A stretch of DNA of 64,000 nt, from contig JAWNZC010000467.1 of NCBI GenBank assembly GCA_035771165.1, positions 1,374,501-1,438,500 of the forward strand, given 5' to 3'. Below are positions 36,801 to 46,828 of this stretch, piece after piece; the stretch's first letter is position 1; the number at the start of each line of letters is the position of its first letter. This DNA is from Paragorgia papillata (Eukaryota; Cnidaria; Anthozoa; Scleralcyonacea; Coralliidae). The notes beneath the pieces were generated by a model. It was given only the letters and a program-made list of their open reading frames with translations, searched no databases and was not told the DNA's origin. A program made the translations under genes and the position numbers.

Positions 36801-39800
36801 AAAAATATAGCACGTAGTAATTGATATCCACACAAAAATCACATAATTACCAACCCTCTTCGACGATACAAAAGCAGAAGGAGGCAACTTCTCAGATCCT
36901 TTAATTAAAAGACGTTTTGCCAATTTAGCCTTTTATAGTTATCTGTTTCTCAGTTATCAGTTAATATCAAGTTCTCGTTTTCGGCTCGACCTTGTATATC
37001 CGATACAACATTGCCACTCATATTGACATATTGTCAAAAGTATTATATATATACAGACTGAAATGTAATTATATAACATATATAGAGAGAGAGATCAGAG
37101 TAAGAAAATTTATTTAAACTCGGAACAACATCACTAATCATATAGATTGCTTTTCATGCAAGCATAGTAAATAGCTACTTTGTAATATTGGGCCGTTTCA
37201 CTCGATTACTTAGCATGTTCTAGGGATTTTTGGTGAAGGAAAATTCGAGTGTAGAATATATACATTTTAAGATGTATATATTCTACACTCGAATTTTCCT
37301 TCACCAAAAATCCCTAGAACATACTTTGATAGAGATATAGAGATAATGTCGTTGCACAAGTCATGCATATTTCAGCATGGTTTTAAATTTCAAATTTTTA
37401 TTAAAGTTATTGTATAGAGTAGTCACACACTCACCACTCATCATCACTTAGTACAAGTTTGGCAATTTTCTTCCTTTCTGTACTTGTAACCGCAGGTCCA
37501 AAAGCTGTATTTGGGCAATTCCACACGAGTTGAAAAAAAATATTTTTGACTAAGAAACTTTGGTCAAAACTAAACATTTTTCAAATCTATGTACCTCAAA
37601 GTTTACGAAAATGTTGACGTCGGCTTTTTCTGTTACCTGGAGGGGGGGGGGGGGGGGGGATCCCTGGGAGTCAAAATGTTCGCATATTTTAACCACAAAA
37701 TTTATCGAAAAATGCACACATCTTAACATTAAAAATAACAACCAAGATAGGTGAAAAAACAATCTACACATTTTTTTGCTTTTATAAGGGTTGCTTTGAA
37801 ACAGCAAAGTTTTATTGGAGATTATGTTTGGCATGATAAAAACTACTGTGGGTTGTTCGGAGTGGAGATTTCGTTGCGGACGTTACACGATCACAGTGGG
37901 TAACATATAGTTTTTTAATCTCATAACATAAAGCAGTATCATTTTACGCATTCTATTACTCAAGTTTAATTAACAAACTAAAAGTAACATAAAAATAATA
38001 AAAACCATCAACCACTGTTTTCTAATTTCCAGGAATTGCGTTGTGGACGTTACATAACTTGTGTTGCGGACGTTACGCAGTAAAACAACTGTTGAAACAA
38101 AGCAGAACCGAAGGCATATTGATCCTTAAGTTTCAAATATCTATCCTGGAGTTTCAAATATCTGTCCTGGTTAAAAAAGTCAACATTTCAAATCAGCTAC
38201 TTAAAGCTGTCTCAAACATACAGGTAAAACAAGAAACGTTTTTCTTCCTCAGGAAAATTTTTCCTCAAAAGTGGCTGTTTACAAATACAATGATTTTCTT
38301 GGCTTAATAATACAATACAATACAATACAATACAATACAATACAATACAATTTATTAAAGTCAGTAACGTGGGATATTAGGTTACCCTCAGCCTAGAAAT
38401 AGGCTTTTCCGTGCGCAAACCGCTGGAAGCCCGCTGTGGGCGCTGGCCGCCAAATTAAATTCGCTTCGTGACGTCACGGAAGCTGATGCGCCTTCTATTT
38501 TTCGTCCCGCCCCCTTTTTAGTCCCCAGGCTCCCGTATAGTATAAATAAGCTCTGAATTCTCCGGAGAATCCGAAAATAAAAATAGAAGGCCTAGTGTCT
38601 AGGCTGGGTTACCCTTACATCCGAGCCAGAGGCTCATGTTTAAAACGTCAACAACAACAATTAAAACTTAAAAGTTTATTGAACAAAACACTTGTTGGCC
38701 TTTAAAGAGCAATGGCCCTCAATGACTGCCACTTTTAAATGTTCATGTATTTCTTTGTTTCATTCAGGGCTGGAGCTAGGGTGTGGTGTGGGGGGTGACA
38801 CCCCCAAGAATTGTTTTATTTGTTCTATAGTCGGCAGACAAGATATTTCAGTCGGCAGTCGACACCCGCCAGCAGCCAGACTCGACGAGTACGAGTACTG
38901 ACGAGTTATGATTATGTAGCAGTCGGAAAAATTGAGCGTACAACCCCCCATGCAAAATTTTCTGAGGACGGCCCTGGTTTCATTACAAAATCTGATGTGA
39001 ATATGTAAAGCTTTCATACTGTGTAACGTCCGCAACGGCTCATTTTGTCTTCTTGGTAAAAACAGAGAAAATAATGTGAAATAGTGACATAAAAATTAAA
39101 CCTCAAACATATGTTGATATGCGCAAACTCAAATAGTTCTCCTAAACGTTCTCATTTCATAGGAAAATACGATCAAACATTGTTGCCAAATACACATGGT
39201 TCAGTTTTGTAATGTCCGCAACGCATATATTTCCTTTAATTCAAGAAGAACTAAATTGACAATACTCAGGATTGTACCAGTGTAAGTTTTCTTTTATTAT
39301 GTACAGTAGCTACAAACAGCTTTATTATCAAAATATTTTTTGACATTAAAGCTATATTGAAAAATACCCTTGATATTTTGTCTGAAATGTAACGTCCGCA
39401 ACGAAGAAATGCCCATTTAAACATTACAATACATGTAACTTTAAACATTTGTATGTGTTAATATTTTACACATCCAGTGCCCATAAAAGCATAGTACACA
39501 CATACATAAAGGACAGTACATCACACACATACAGTACACACGTAACAACGCGCAAGCTGTTACATATCTGCAAGCAAGTTGTTACAAGGCTGTTCAACAG
39601 GCTGTCACCGTGATGTGTTCGTACTGACTGTCCCAGTCTGTTAACATGTCTGTAACAGGTTGTTGACAACTTGTAACAAGGCTAATGACTCCAACAGACT
39701 GGTGACAAGTTGTTCCAACAACCTGTTACCGCTCTGCACTTAACAAGTTGTTAATAGGTTGATGCTAACAAGATTGTAGCAGCTTCTTGAATGAACAGCA

Positions 39801-40485
39801 TTGTTACAACTTGTTCCCAGCCTTGCTACAAGCCTGTTGCGAACACATCCTGTGATTTTTACGTGTGTACAACTCTGTTCCATCACTCTCCCTTCTTCTC
39901 AGTGCCTAGATCTATCCGTTTTTGTATCGGTATGTCTCTATATCCAACCGTCCCTCTCTCAGTCTGTTCATCTGTCCACTGACTTATCTGTGCATCCAAC
40001 TCCATCCATTTACTCACATTTCAACATTTCATCAAGTGAAGGAAGATCATCAATGCTATTAGGAGCACTTGATTGTTGACTTGGGTCTACTACGCCTGAC
40101 TATACAAAAATTGTAGATTTCACATAAAATCTCTCAATCTACTGGAAAATACCTATCAATTACGCAGCATCTCAGCCCTACACATTAGTAACATTACCGA
40201 ACTCTTCACCGAACTTTTCTTGCTGTTATCATCTGACCCTGATTTTGGTAGAATGCCAAATCTAGTAGCCTTGAGAAGGTTAACAAGTTCTACAATTGAG
40301 TAATGGGCATCTGGTGCAGCCGTCCATTTAGCTCCATGCCGGAATGTATACAATCTAAGTTGATGTTCCATAGCTTTATTTAGTAGGCCACGTTGTGTCA
40401 TTTGCGAATCAATTATAATATCCTCCGGCGGTGCCTCATTAGCAATTGTGTTCACTCTGGTTAGTTTCATTGGAGTCACAGATAT
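27861..40485 (-). CDS. Alpha-kinase (atypical Ser/Thr kinase), spliced, giant-element cargo
   Basis: Predicted atypical protein kinase of the alpha-kinase family (eEF2K/myosin-heavy-chain-kinase type). Exons: 40485-40198, 40099-40018, 37504-37435, 36783-36734, 34756-34676, 32271-32009, 30914-30832, 30732-30518, 28201-28153 and 28047-27861. All joins are GT-AG and in phase. Starting at the ATG at 40470 gives 450 residues. The N-terminal 185 residues are Ser/Asp/Lys-rich without a known domain. The kinase domain spans about 190-430: glycine-rich GKGGLRGCF (219-227), ATP-binding Lys253 in PVVVKKF, FKKYLNNTG, AFSHW, then DLQG (370-373) and LTD, then GNYG (394-397). The zinc-site residues are His356, His408, Cys410 and Cys414 (HECNRYC). 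All hallmark residues are present, so the enzyme may be active. A leader exon with ATG is possible at 43844-43775, but its phase does not fit directly. Introns contain several MITEs. Confidence 0.8.
28497..28920. mobile_element. GGGGCTGTTCACA-type MITE
   Basis: The ends GGGGCTGTTCACACGAG and CTCATGTGAACAGGCCC are inverted, flanked by TTA and TAA. The interior repeats CCCCCGAGATAACTCGGG-like palindromes (GAGTTATCCC and its complement) about ten times. A related element begins at 63721. It lies in the intron between kinase exons 30518 and 28201. The rest of 28920-29850 is unremarkable. Confidence 0.8.
29854..30018. mobile_element. TAGAGCGTTTTCA MITE
   Basis: TAGAGCGTTTTCACTCACGTGA at the left is mirrored by TGACGTCAGATGAAAACGCT at the right. 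The interior has two copies of ACACCAATATGGCCGCC. It sits within the same kinase-gene intron. Confidence 0.75.
31189..31254. repeat. Perfect 28-bp-arm hairpin
   Basis: GCCTCCTTCGCAGCCGTTGT and the following CCAGGGTT form a 28-nt arm, repeated as its exact complement after a 10-nt loop (31217-31226). Both sides are flanked by ACCAATATTG direct repeats. It lies in the intron between kinase exons 32009 and 30914. Confidence 0.9.
32633..34215. mobile_element. 1.58-kb TTAA-flanked element
   Basis: Termini ACACGGAGCGAG and CTCGCTCCGTGT are inverted and flanked on both sides by TTAA (32629-32632, 34216-34219), as for piggyBac or Kolobok-type insertions. No transposase frame is visible, so it is non-autonomous. 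It lies in the kinase-gene intron between 34676 and 32271. Confidence 0.75.
34268..34380. repeat. CGTGCAACTTGCGTCGC inverted repeat
   Basis: TTCGTGCAACTTGCGTCGCA is followed by ACGACGTTCAGGTTGCACGA and its mirror CTCGTGCAACTTGAACGTCG. It is related to the MITE at 18410-18820. Confidence 0.6.
34905..34996. repeat. (TGCAG)n pentanucleotide microsatellite
   Basis: About 18 copies of TGCAG, with a few substitutions at 34925 and 34994. The Ser/Ala/Val and Thr/Ala/Leu/His frames across it are repeat products. Confidence 0.95.
35547..35690. repeat. Long hairpin, TATATCAAACAC ends
   Basis: TATATCAAACAC...GTGTTTGATATA ends. The arms continue through GTGTTTCATCAGGATATCCA and its complement. The loop region carries GAGGCGAAGCCGAGG. 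It shares the CG-motif hairpin style of 537-700, 22425-22580 and 56965-57127. From 35700 to 36700 there is only AT-rich intron. Confidence 0.8.
37215..37322. repeat. Perfect palindrome with 51-nt arms
   Basis: Left arm 37215-37265 (starting ATGTTCTAGGGATTTTTGGT) and right arm 37272-37322 are exact complements around a 6-nt loop (TTTAAG). It lies in the intron just downstream of kinase exon 37504-37435. A transcript through it would form a long uninterrupted stem. Confidence 0.93.
37870..39403. mobile_element. Region with paired CGTTGCGGACGTTAC repeats
   Basis: CGTTGCGGACGTTAC or near copies occur on the plus strand at about 37872, 38038 and 38064. Complementary copies GTAACGTCCGCAACG occur at about 39023, 39210 (GTAATG variant) and 39388. 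The arrangement is inverted about a centre near 38600, which holds a (CAATA)n microsatellite (38308-38352) and unrelated DNA. This could be the subterminal repeats of a transposon whose ends I cannot fix. It lies inside the kinase-gene intron 40018-37504. Confidence 0.55.
39540..39850. repeat. Dispersed CAAGTTGTTACAAGGCTGTT-type palindromic repeats
   Basis: Clustered variants of AACAAGTTGTTACAAG, CAACCTGTTAC and CTTGTAACAAGG occur in both orientations, an irregular palindromic repeat cluster. Confidence 0.6.
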
Positions 40486-40710
40486 CTAAAAATTCATACA
40501 AAATGTTATTTATAGATGTTGATTATTTGCATTAATTGTTTTGTTATTTGAACATATTTCCTTAATTTTTTTTTTCAAAAGCATGCATGGTTTAACTAGT
40601 GGCCTCGCACCAACTAAACTAAATTAAACAAAACTACTTGATAACCCTATGTCGCATTGAACCAAATAATAACAGAATTTCCCCTAAATCACCCAGCAAT
40701 TTCGCCTTAA

Positions 40711-41365
40711 TGTGGCTCCATACAGTTTCTTGAAAAAATGGAAAATACAAGTTTGAGAGTCCAAAAGACGTGATTAAACAATTCGGAAAAAGAATAAAAC
40801 TAAATGTTATGCATAGTTAAACAGTCTGACAATCAAAAACTGTTACAAAATAAATAGCAACAGTTGTTGCTATGGCAACAATGACGTTTCAAAATGGCTC
40901 CCAATTACCTTCAAACTAATTTAATTCGAAAAAAACTTTGGTGACCCCTAAGTTTTTTTTCATTAAAACTTTCCTTGAAGTATGAATAATCAATAGGCTG
41001 ATTTTAAAAAAATTCTGTAGAACGAAATGTTTTTAAAAATTAACAAACATAATTTTTCCGGAAAAATAATTACTCGTTCTACAGAATTTTTTTTAAATCG
41101 GCCTATTGATTACTCATACTTCAAGAAAAGTTCTAATGGAGAAAAAATTGGGGGTCACCAAAGTTTTTTTCGAATTAAATTAGTAAAGGGTAATTGGCAG
41201 CCATTTTAAAACGTCATTGTTGCCATAGCAACAACTGTTGCTATTTATTTGGTAACAATTTTTGATTAACATTTAGTTTTATTCTTTTTCCGAATTGTTT
41301 ATGCACGTGTTTTTGGACTCTCAAACTTGTATTTTCCATTTTTCAAGAAACTGTGTGGAGCCACC
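40711..41365. mobile_element. 655-bp foldback MITE with TTAA duplication
   Basis: Flanking TTAA is at 40707-40710 and 41366-41369. The arms are about 300 bp of near-perfect inverted repeat: GTGGCTCCATACAGTTTCTT is mirrored by AAGAAACTGTGTGGAGCCAC, and the match continues inward through GTTGCTATGGCAACAATGAC. The centre is near 41035. It shares terminal GTGGCTC with 57399-57710. The surrounding 41370-42590 has no gene I can support. Confidence 0.9.
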
Positions 41366-42596
41366 TTAACTTGCTATGATTATCATACAACTCCATACAC
41401 TCAATCACAACATAAAAATTAGAATTACTTTCTTATAAACGTTTGTTTACACCATTGTTTGCTATAAAGGTGCTAGCTGTTACAATTACGAAACTTAGCA
41501 TCCAACTTGTGCCAGAAACAATTGCATAACATAGTGTAAGATACTCTGCAGTCCCCATGCCAGTCTTACAATGTCTTTGTTGCAGCAGCAAAATTTTTGT
41601 TGCAGCAAAGGTTGCAGTGCATGGAGTCAGGTTCTACTTTTCCCAACAATACTGCACATGTGTAGCAGCAATGCTGCAATGGGTTTCTGAAGCATTAAAC
41701 CACTTGCAACAATTAATTAATTTGGCCTCCAAGAAACACTTCTGAGTGTAAAAAAAACAGCCATGCACATGCAACTGCAAATTCAGAGCTCTGTTTAAAG
41801 CTGTTTGCTGACAAATATTTTTCATAACCATACAGTATATACATTGTGTACTATGGTCATAGTGCATAATTATAGTCTGGCAAAGTTCTAATTGGTACTT
41901 TGCAGTGCTTTGTTTTTTTTGCATCTATAATGCACGAGGTTGGGGGCATACATTGAGCATTTGATTTTTCTTACAAATTTTCAATCAAATCCTTTCCTGT
42001 TGATTATTAATATTTGTCAAATGTTATCAAGCATTCTTATACCTGAACCTGGATAATAATCAAAATCACAAGGGTTGGGTTCCAAAAATTGTCAAACATC
42101 CTATGTTTTCCTTGAATTTCCCACATGGGCTTAACATTGATAGGTACATACAACTCCTAGCTAATCAGAACAATTCCTGGAGTTGTTGTTACACTCAGGG
42201 GAAGTGGAGGATGCCATTTAGTGTGGGGCATTTAAATTTAAATTTAAAAATATTTATAATGCGCTAAAACTATAAATATTCTAAAGCGCAGTTTACAGTA
42301 GTAACTTAAGCATTACAAATATATTACAAAGACAATAATCCAAAAGTTCAACAAACCCCACCTAAAAATAAAAAAATAACTATGACGCATGTTTGTTATG
42401 ACTGATGGCATGTTGATGGCCAATAAATCACTTTCCACAGGGGTGTTGGTGAATGCTTCCCCAGATTGAGTTTGGATTTTCAGGCATCTGAGAAGCCAAC
42501 TTTCAGCTACATTGTTCAGCTATTATAAATTTAAGTGCATTAAATGCCACAAATAGATTGTTAGCTTAGTACTGCAATATTCAATTAATGTATGGA

Positions 42597-43135
42597 TCAA
42601 TTCTTCCTGTAACCATCCCCCCCCCCCCCCCCTCGCATCTGGCAAACCCAGGGACTATGCAAAATAATTTATCCTGGGGGTGGGGAATTGCTCTTTTAAT
42701 TTCAGCCCTGGGGGGTAAGGGTGGGGATGTATGGATTTTCATCCAATAACCAATGTAAACTTTGTCGAAGAGCTGTTGTCATTCATCTAAATGCATAGTT
42801 ACTGATTTACTATGTGGCCAACTTATCAGAAAAATCAGTGGTTGCATGTGGGAAAACTGCTTGATTCCAGGTGGTATAGTACACAAAATGCCAGTGATAA
42901 TTGTTGTTCTATGCATTTTTTACATACTCCAGGTAGAAATATTCTAACATCTTTCATTCATTGGCAATTTCTTTAGGTATTTCTTAAATTACATTTTTAG
43001 TCTTGCACCGGTGGGGAATTAACAAACTTCACAGTCCCGGGGGATGGGAAATTTGCTATGAACTTCATAAAAAATTACAAATTCCGATGGCGGAGGGGGG
43101 GGGGGGGGGGGGGGGGGGATGGTTACAGGAATAAT
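42597..43135. mobile_element. G-tract-ended inverted repeat element
   Basis: ATTCTTCCTGTAACCATCC plus a C run of about 18 at the left is mirrored by a long G run plus GGATGGTTACAGGAATAAT at about 43083-43135. The interior has no coding potential. Confidence 0.65.
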
Positions 43136-43362
43136 ATTCTATATATTTCTATAATATTCTAAAATCAGTTTGAATGCTATAATGTATGAAAATTTTGCAG
43201 GAAAAATACACCCCACAGAATAAAACTGGGGGGTGGGGGATGGTTACAGGAATAATATTCTATATATTTCTATAATATTCTAAAATCAGTTTGAATGCTA
43301 TAATGTATGAAAATTTTGCAGGAAAAATACACCCCACAGAATAAAACTGGGGGGGGGGGGTC
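43118..43362. repeat. 121-bp tandem duplication ending in G runs
   Basis: Two nearly identical units start at GATGGTTACAGGAATAATAT (43118 and 43239). Each ends with AAAACTGGGGGG-type runs. Confidence 0.9.
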
Positions 43363-43950
43363 GTTTGCCTCCCTGGCCCATCCAACTTCCTCCACCCGTT
43401 CACACAAATTTATTTAGTGGATTGACTGACAATAGTATTGGATCATTTGCTCGCAACTTTGTGCTGCTATTTCGTGACTAAATTAATACATGCATCAGAA
43501 GCACAATCTGATCCGATTAATCAGATGGTGTGAATATTTGCATTTCGGCTTTATACCACAACTGGAGAGTTTCCCGCCTTCTTTGACGACTTTCCAACAG
43601 GTTCCTTCTTTTGCTTTTGTACCCGATTGTACTGCAGTAGAAGCTCATTTATATCCTTCTTTTCCCGTTCATCTTAATCGAAGTCAAATTTTCTAATTAG
43701 AAATAATTAATTTGACACATGCAGACCAATGAAACTGTGCTCGTTGATGGCCAGAATGTACGAAGTTTTCTTACCTCTTTCCAGCTGCCCCGCACACGCA
43801 GCACGGTAGTATTCTTTATTTTCTCGCATTTTCTTCATGCTCATTTTCCAACAGCGTTATAAACTGCGGCGAATCATCTATCAAATGCATCAATGCCTCG
43901 AAAATGGTTAATTAAATATTTAAAATAAATAGCGTGTATTCGTCATGCAG

Positions 43951-44300
43951 AAACCGCTGTACATAAGTATTGTTTAACCAACCAATCGTTTCTAGGTTAC
44001 GAACTACGTACTTTCACTTTTCACATTTTAGACTATGTTGCTAGGTTACGAACTACGTACTTTCACTTTTCACATTTTAGACTATGTTGCTAGGTTACGA
44101 AATACGTACTTTCACTTTTCACATTTTAGACTATGTTGCTAGGTTACGAACTACGTTACTTTCACTTTTCACATTTTAGATGGTTGCTAGGTTACGAACT
44201 ACGTACTTTTCACATTTTAGATGGTTGCTAGGTTACGAACTACGTACTTTTCACATTTTAGATGGTTGCTAGGTTACGAACTACGTACTTTCACTTTTTG
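43951..44300. repeat. Right TIR and tandem terminal repeats of the giant element
   Basis: TGTACATAAGTATTGTTTAA and CCAACCAATCGTTTCTAGG mirror 14266-14337. The terminal segment GGTTACGAACTACGTACTTT plus CACTTTTCACATTTTAGA is then repeated about six times with periods near 49 bp and shorter truncated versions. Confidence 0.8.
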
Positions 44301-46225
44301 AATTACGTACTTACGAGTTTTCAAAACGAGTTTTCAAAACGTACTTTCATTTACACCTCTCGGCTTCCGTATGCGAGTTAACTAAAACATGTTAAAGTAA
44401 AAAAGCAGCGTTGATTTACTCTACCTTATATATTTTTGGTAAGTTTTTGCCGGGGTATATCTATCTTTTTGGCTTCTTTATCAGCAAGTTTCGCAATCCT
44501 AAATTGAAATAATCAGGAGAGCGTTGTTTGTGGCGGAAGAGAAGGATTCGAAGGAAGGTCCTTTGAATTTGGGGTACAAAGTTAAATAAAAATAATTATG
44601 GTTCACGACTGCGCTTGAACTAAAATTGCCAACATTTTGCGAATCTAGTAATATTTCCAAATAATATTTTACATTATAATGGGCGGAAGATTATTTTCCA
44701 CGGATAAAACTATCAATCCTGCAGTTTTCAAAGTTTATCGAAGACACACAAAATACATCCGAGCAATGGCAGGTAAAAAAGCGCGCGCTTTTAGGTTACG
44801 TCATAAAATATAAAATTCAAAGTGGGAAACACAACGGTCAAAAGGGATTATGAAAGCAATGTCGATATCGATGAGTTTAAAGAAGAAAATATCTAGGGTA
44901 AAACACAAGCAGAAAAGCTACCAACAATCCAAAGTAAAAGAGTAAAGCAGCACATTGAAAGAAATAAAGATCAAGATTGAACTGAGCAAGAATATTAAAG
45001 GAAAGCAGAATTAAAAAACTAAAACTTCTTAAAAACTCTACACTGTTGAAATAAACGATGATTCCCAGATATAACTCTCTTCAAATTTGCCGAATACAGG
45101 GAAAAATAAGTAACTTGTGATCTCATAGCGCACGAACTGGAGCTGTCAAATGATCATGAGAAGGTACGCATTATTTTTGTATCTGCGCAGCAGATATATT
45201 GCTATGGTGTTGTTTGCATGTGTGTTTGTCTGTTAACTTTTTTGTGTAACCACTGACCTGTAGTGTGTCTGTAGTGTAACAGTAACCAATGCGCGACAAT
45301 TACATCGGGGACAATCGAAGCTCAGAATTGTTTGGCGTCAACGTACGAGCTGTCAGTTTGAACGATGGAAACAAGTATTCTTTAATCCCCGATCGTGTTT
45401 GCAGTCGAGGAGCAACACTATATATTCTCGAAGAAAGGCAATCTTGCTGATACAAATGGCAAGTATTTTTACCATGACTTGTAGTAAACTTGCAAGTGTG
45501 ATCTACCACAGTTTTTGTCGACAAAAGGTTTTCAACTCGTTGGGCGATTTATCGAGTCAGGCGACTCAGGACACGTGTAAACTGTTTATGAATTAGGACC
45601 ATGGTCTTCAGGAGACAAACATATCACTCTTCGGAAGACAATCCATTCTCTTCGGAGGAAACTAATATACTGAAGCGATATTTTCGTTTCGCTGGACCAA
45701 AAACATACCAGTATATCAGAGCTAAAACAAGGTCAAGCGTTCGGTGAGAGTATATAAACGAACAATTTCTCGAGAAAGAAAGACTTTTGGGTATTCAGAT
45801 TCAAATAGAAACAAAGTTTCATAAATCTAGTAGACATAGTGTCTGTCAATTCTCAAGACCCAGCAACAAATTTTAACTTGATCTATTGAGAGTGTTTGTT
45901 TTATACTTTAATACTGCCTGTCAATAGTTGTATTTTTCTTCGTCCAACTCATTATGTAATTGTTTGTGTGTAGCTATAGCAGACCGAGGTATAGTATATT
46001 TTTACAAAACGTTCACGAGTTTACAGGGCCGTATTAACGGTCTGTTGGGCCTGTAGAGTGTTTTCATGTGACGTCATCAAAATTATGAAATACACAAAGC
46101 TGTCTCTTTTAATTTACATGTCCTTAAAGGCTGTTTTCGCCTTGGGAGTTGAAATATTTCCAACTTTCAAATCCCGCTCCGCCCGCGCGGGAAAGCGGAC
46201 GTAGTGAAAAACAGCCTTAAGGTTA

Positions 46226-46231
46226 CGTTAC
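46226..46231. other. Target-site duplication, left (CGTTAC)
   Basis: CGTTAC directly precedes the left TIR and recurs at 54796-54801 directly after the right TIR. A 6-bp duplication is a hallmark of integration by a DDE enzyme. Confidence 0.85.
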
Positions 46232-46286
46232 TACGGTGGCCCAGAGGGGCAAAACACAAAATACCCAATCCCGCAACACAAAATAA

Positions 46287-46680
46287 TTGATGCCAGAGCA
46301 CAACAATCAATTCCAAAACACAACAATCAATTCCAAAACACAACAAACTTTTCTGAAACACAACAATCATTTCCAAAACACAACAATCAATTCCAAAACA
46401 CAACAAACTTTTCTGAAACACAACAATCATTTCCAAAACACAACAATCAATTCCAAAACACAACAATCCATTCCAAAACACAACAAACTTTTCTGAAACA
46501 CAACAATCAATTCCAAAACACAACAATCCATTCCAAAACACAACAAACTTTTCTGAAACACAACAATCAATTCCAAAACACAACAATCCATTCCAAAACA
46601 CAACAAACTTTTCTGAAACACAACAATCAATTCCAAAACACAACAATCAATTCCAAAACACAACAAACCTTTCTGAAACG
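46287..46680. repeat. 20-bp subterminal tandem repeats, left TIR
   Basis: Two unit types alternate: CAACAATCAATTCCAAAACA and CAACAAACTTTTCTGAAACA, arranged as roughly 40- to 60-bp higher-order blocks. They could be transposase binding sites. The open frames over them are repeat artefacts. Confidence 0.93.
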
Positions 46681-46828
46681 TGACGCAAATTTTGAACAAC
46701 CATTACCGAACTAAAACACAACTGTCACTTGTAAAACAAAACAAAGTTTGCCAAAACACAAATGATAGTATTTTCTTTATTTGCCGTGCAGTCATGAGGA
46801 ACATAAATATGTAGTTTTTCAAAGCAAC

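Larger units (their letters stand above)
14266..44291. mobile_element. Candidate giant (about 30 kb) DNA transposon with integrase and alpha-kinase genes
   Basis: About 70 bp at the left end (14266-14337: GTGAAAGTACGTAGTTCG, AACCTAGCAACCA, TTGGTTGGTTAAACAATACT) recur inverted at about 43951-44022 with only a few mismatches. Beyond that, the right end carries several tandem copies of the outermost part, up to about 44300. Just inside the left end begins an integrase gene on the plus strand. On the minus strand an alpha-kinase gene runs inward, with a possible leader exon about 100 bp inside the right TIR. This matches the layout of the smaller, well-bounded element at 46232-54795, whose integrase is related. 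No target duplication is visible: the left flank is another transposon end, and the right terminus is blurred by the tandem copies. An alternative is two separate ends of one family that happen to flank the region. Confidence 0.62.

Noticed and set aside
36850..36930. Extra minus-strand exon reading LAKRLLIKGSEKLPPSAFVSS
   Set aside because: Joining it after exon 37504-37435 creates a stop; the next exon joins directly instead.
43775..43844. First coding exon of the kinase gene (MSMKKMRENKEYYRAACAGQ)
   Set aside because: Attractive ATG and donor near the right TIR, but it ends in phase 1 while the 40485 exon needs phase 0. It was left out of the gene model and kept as a possibility with a missing intermediate exon.
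46167..46699. Cys-rich repetitive frames (CCVLELIVVF-like) and their complements at 54391-54972
   Set aside because: They are translations of the 20-bp subterminal arrays in the TIRs.
46781..46828. Upstream extension of the 46829 integrase frame
   Set aside because: The frame is open but starts with TTG; the first ATG is at 46829, and eukaryotic initiation is expected there.
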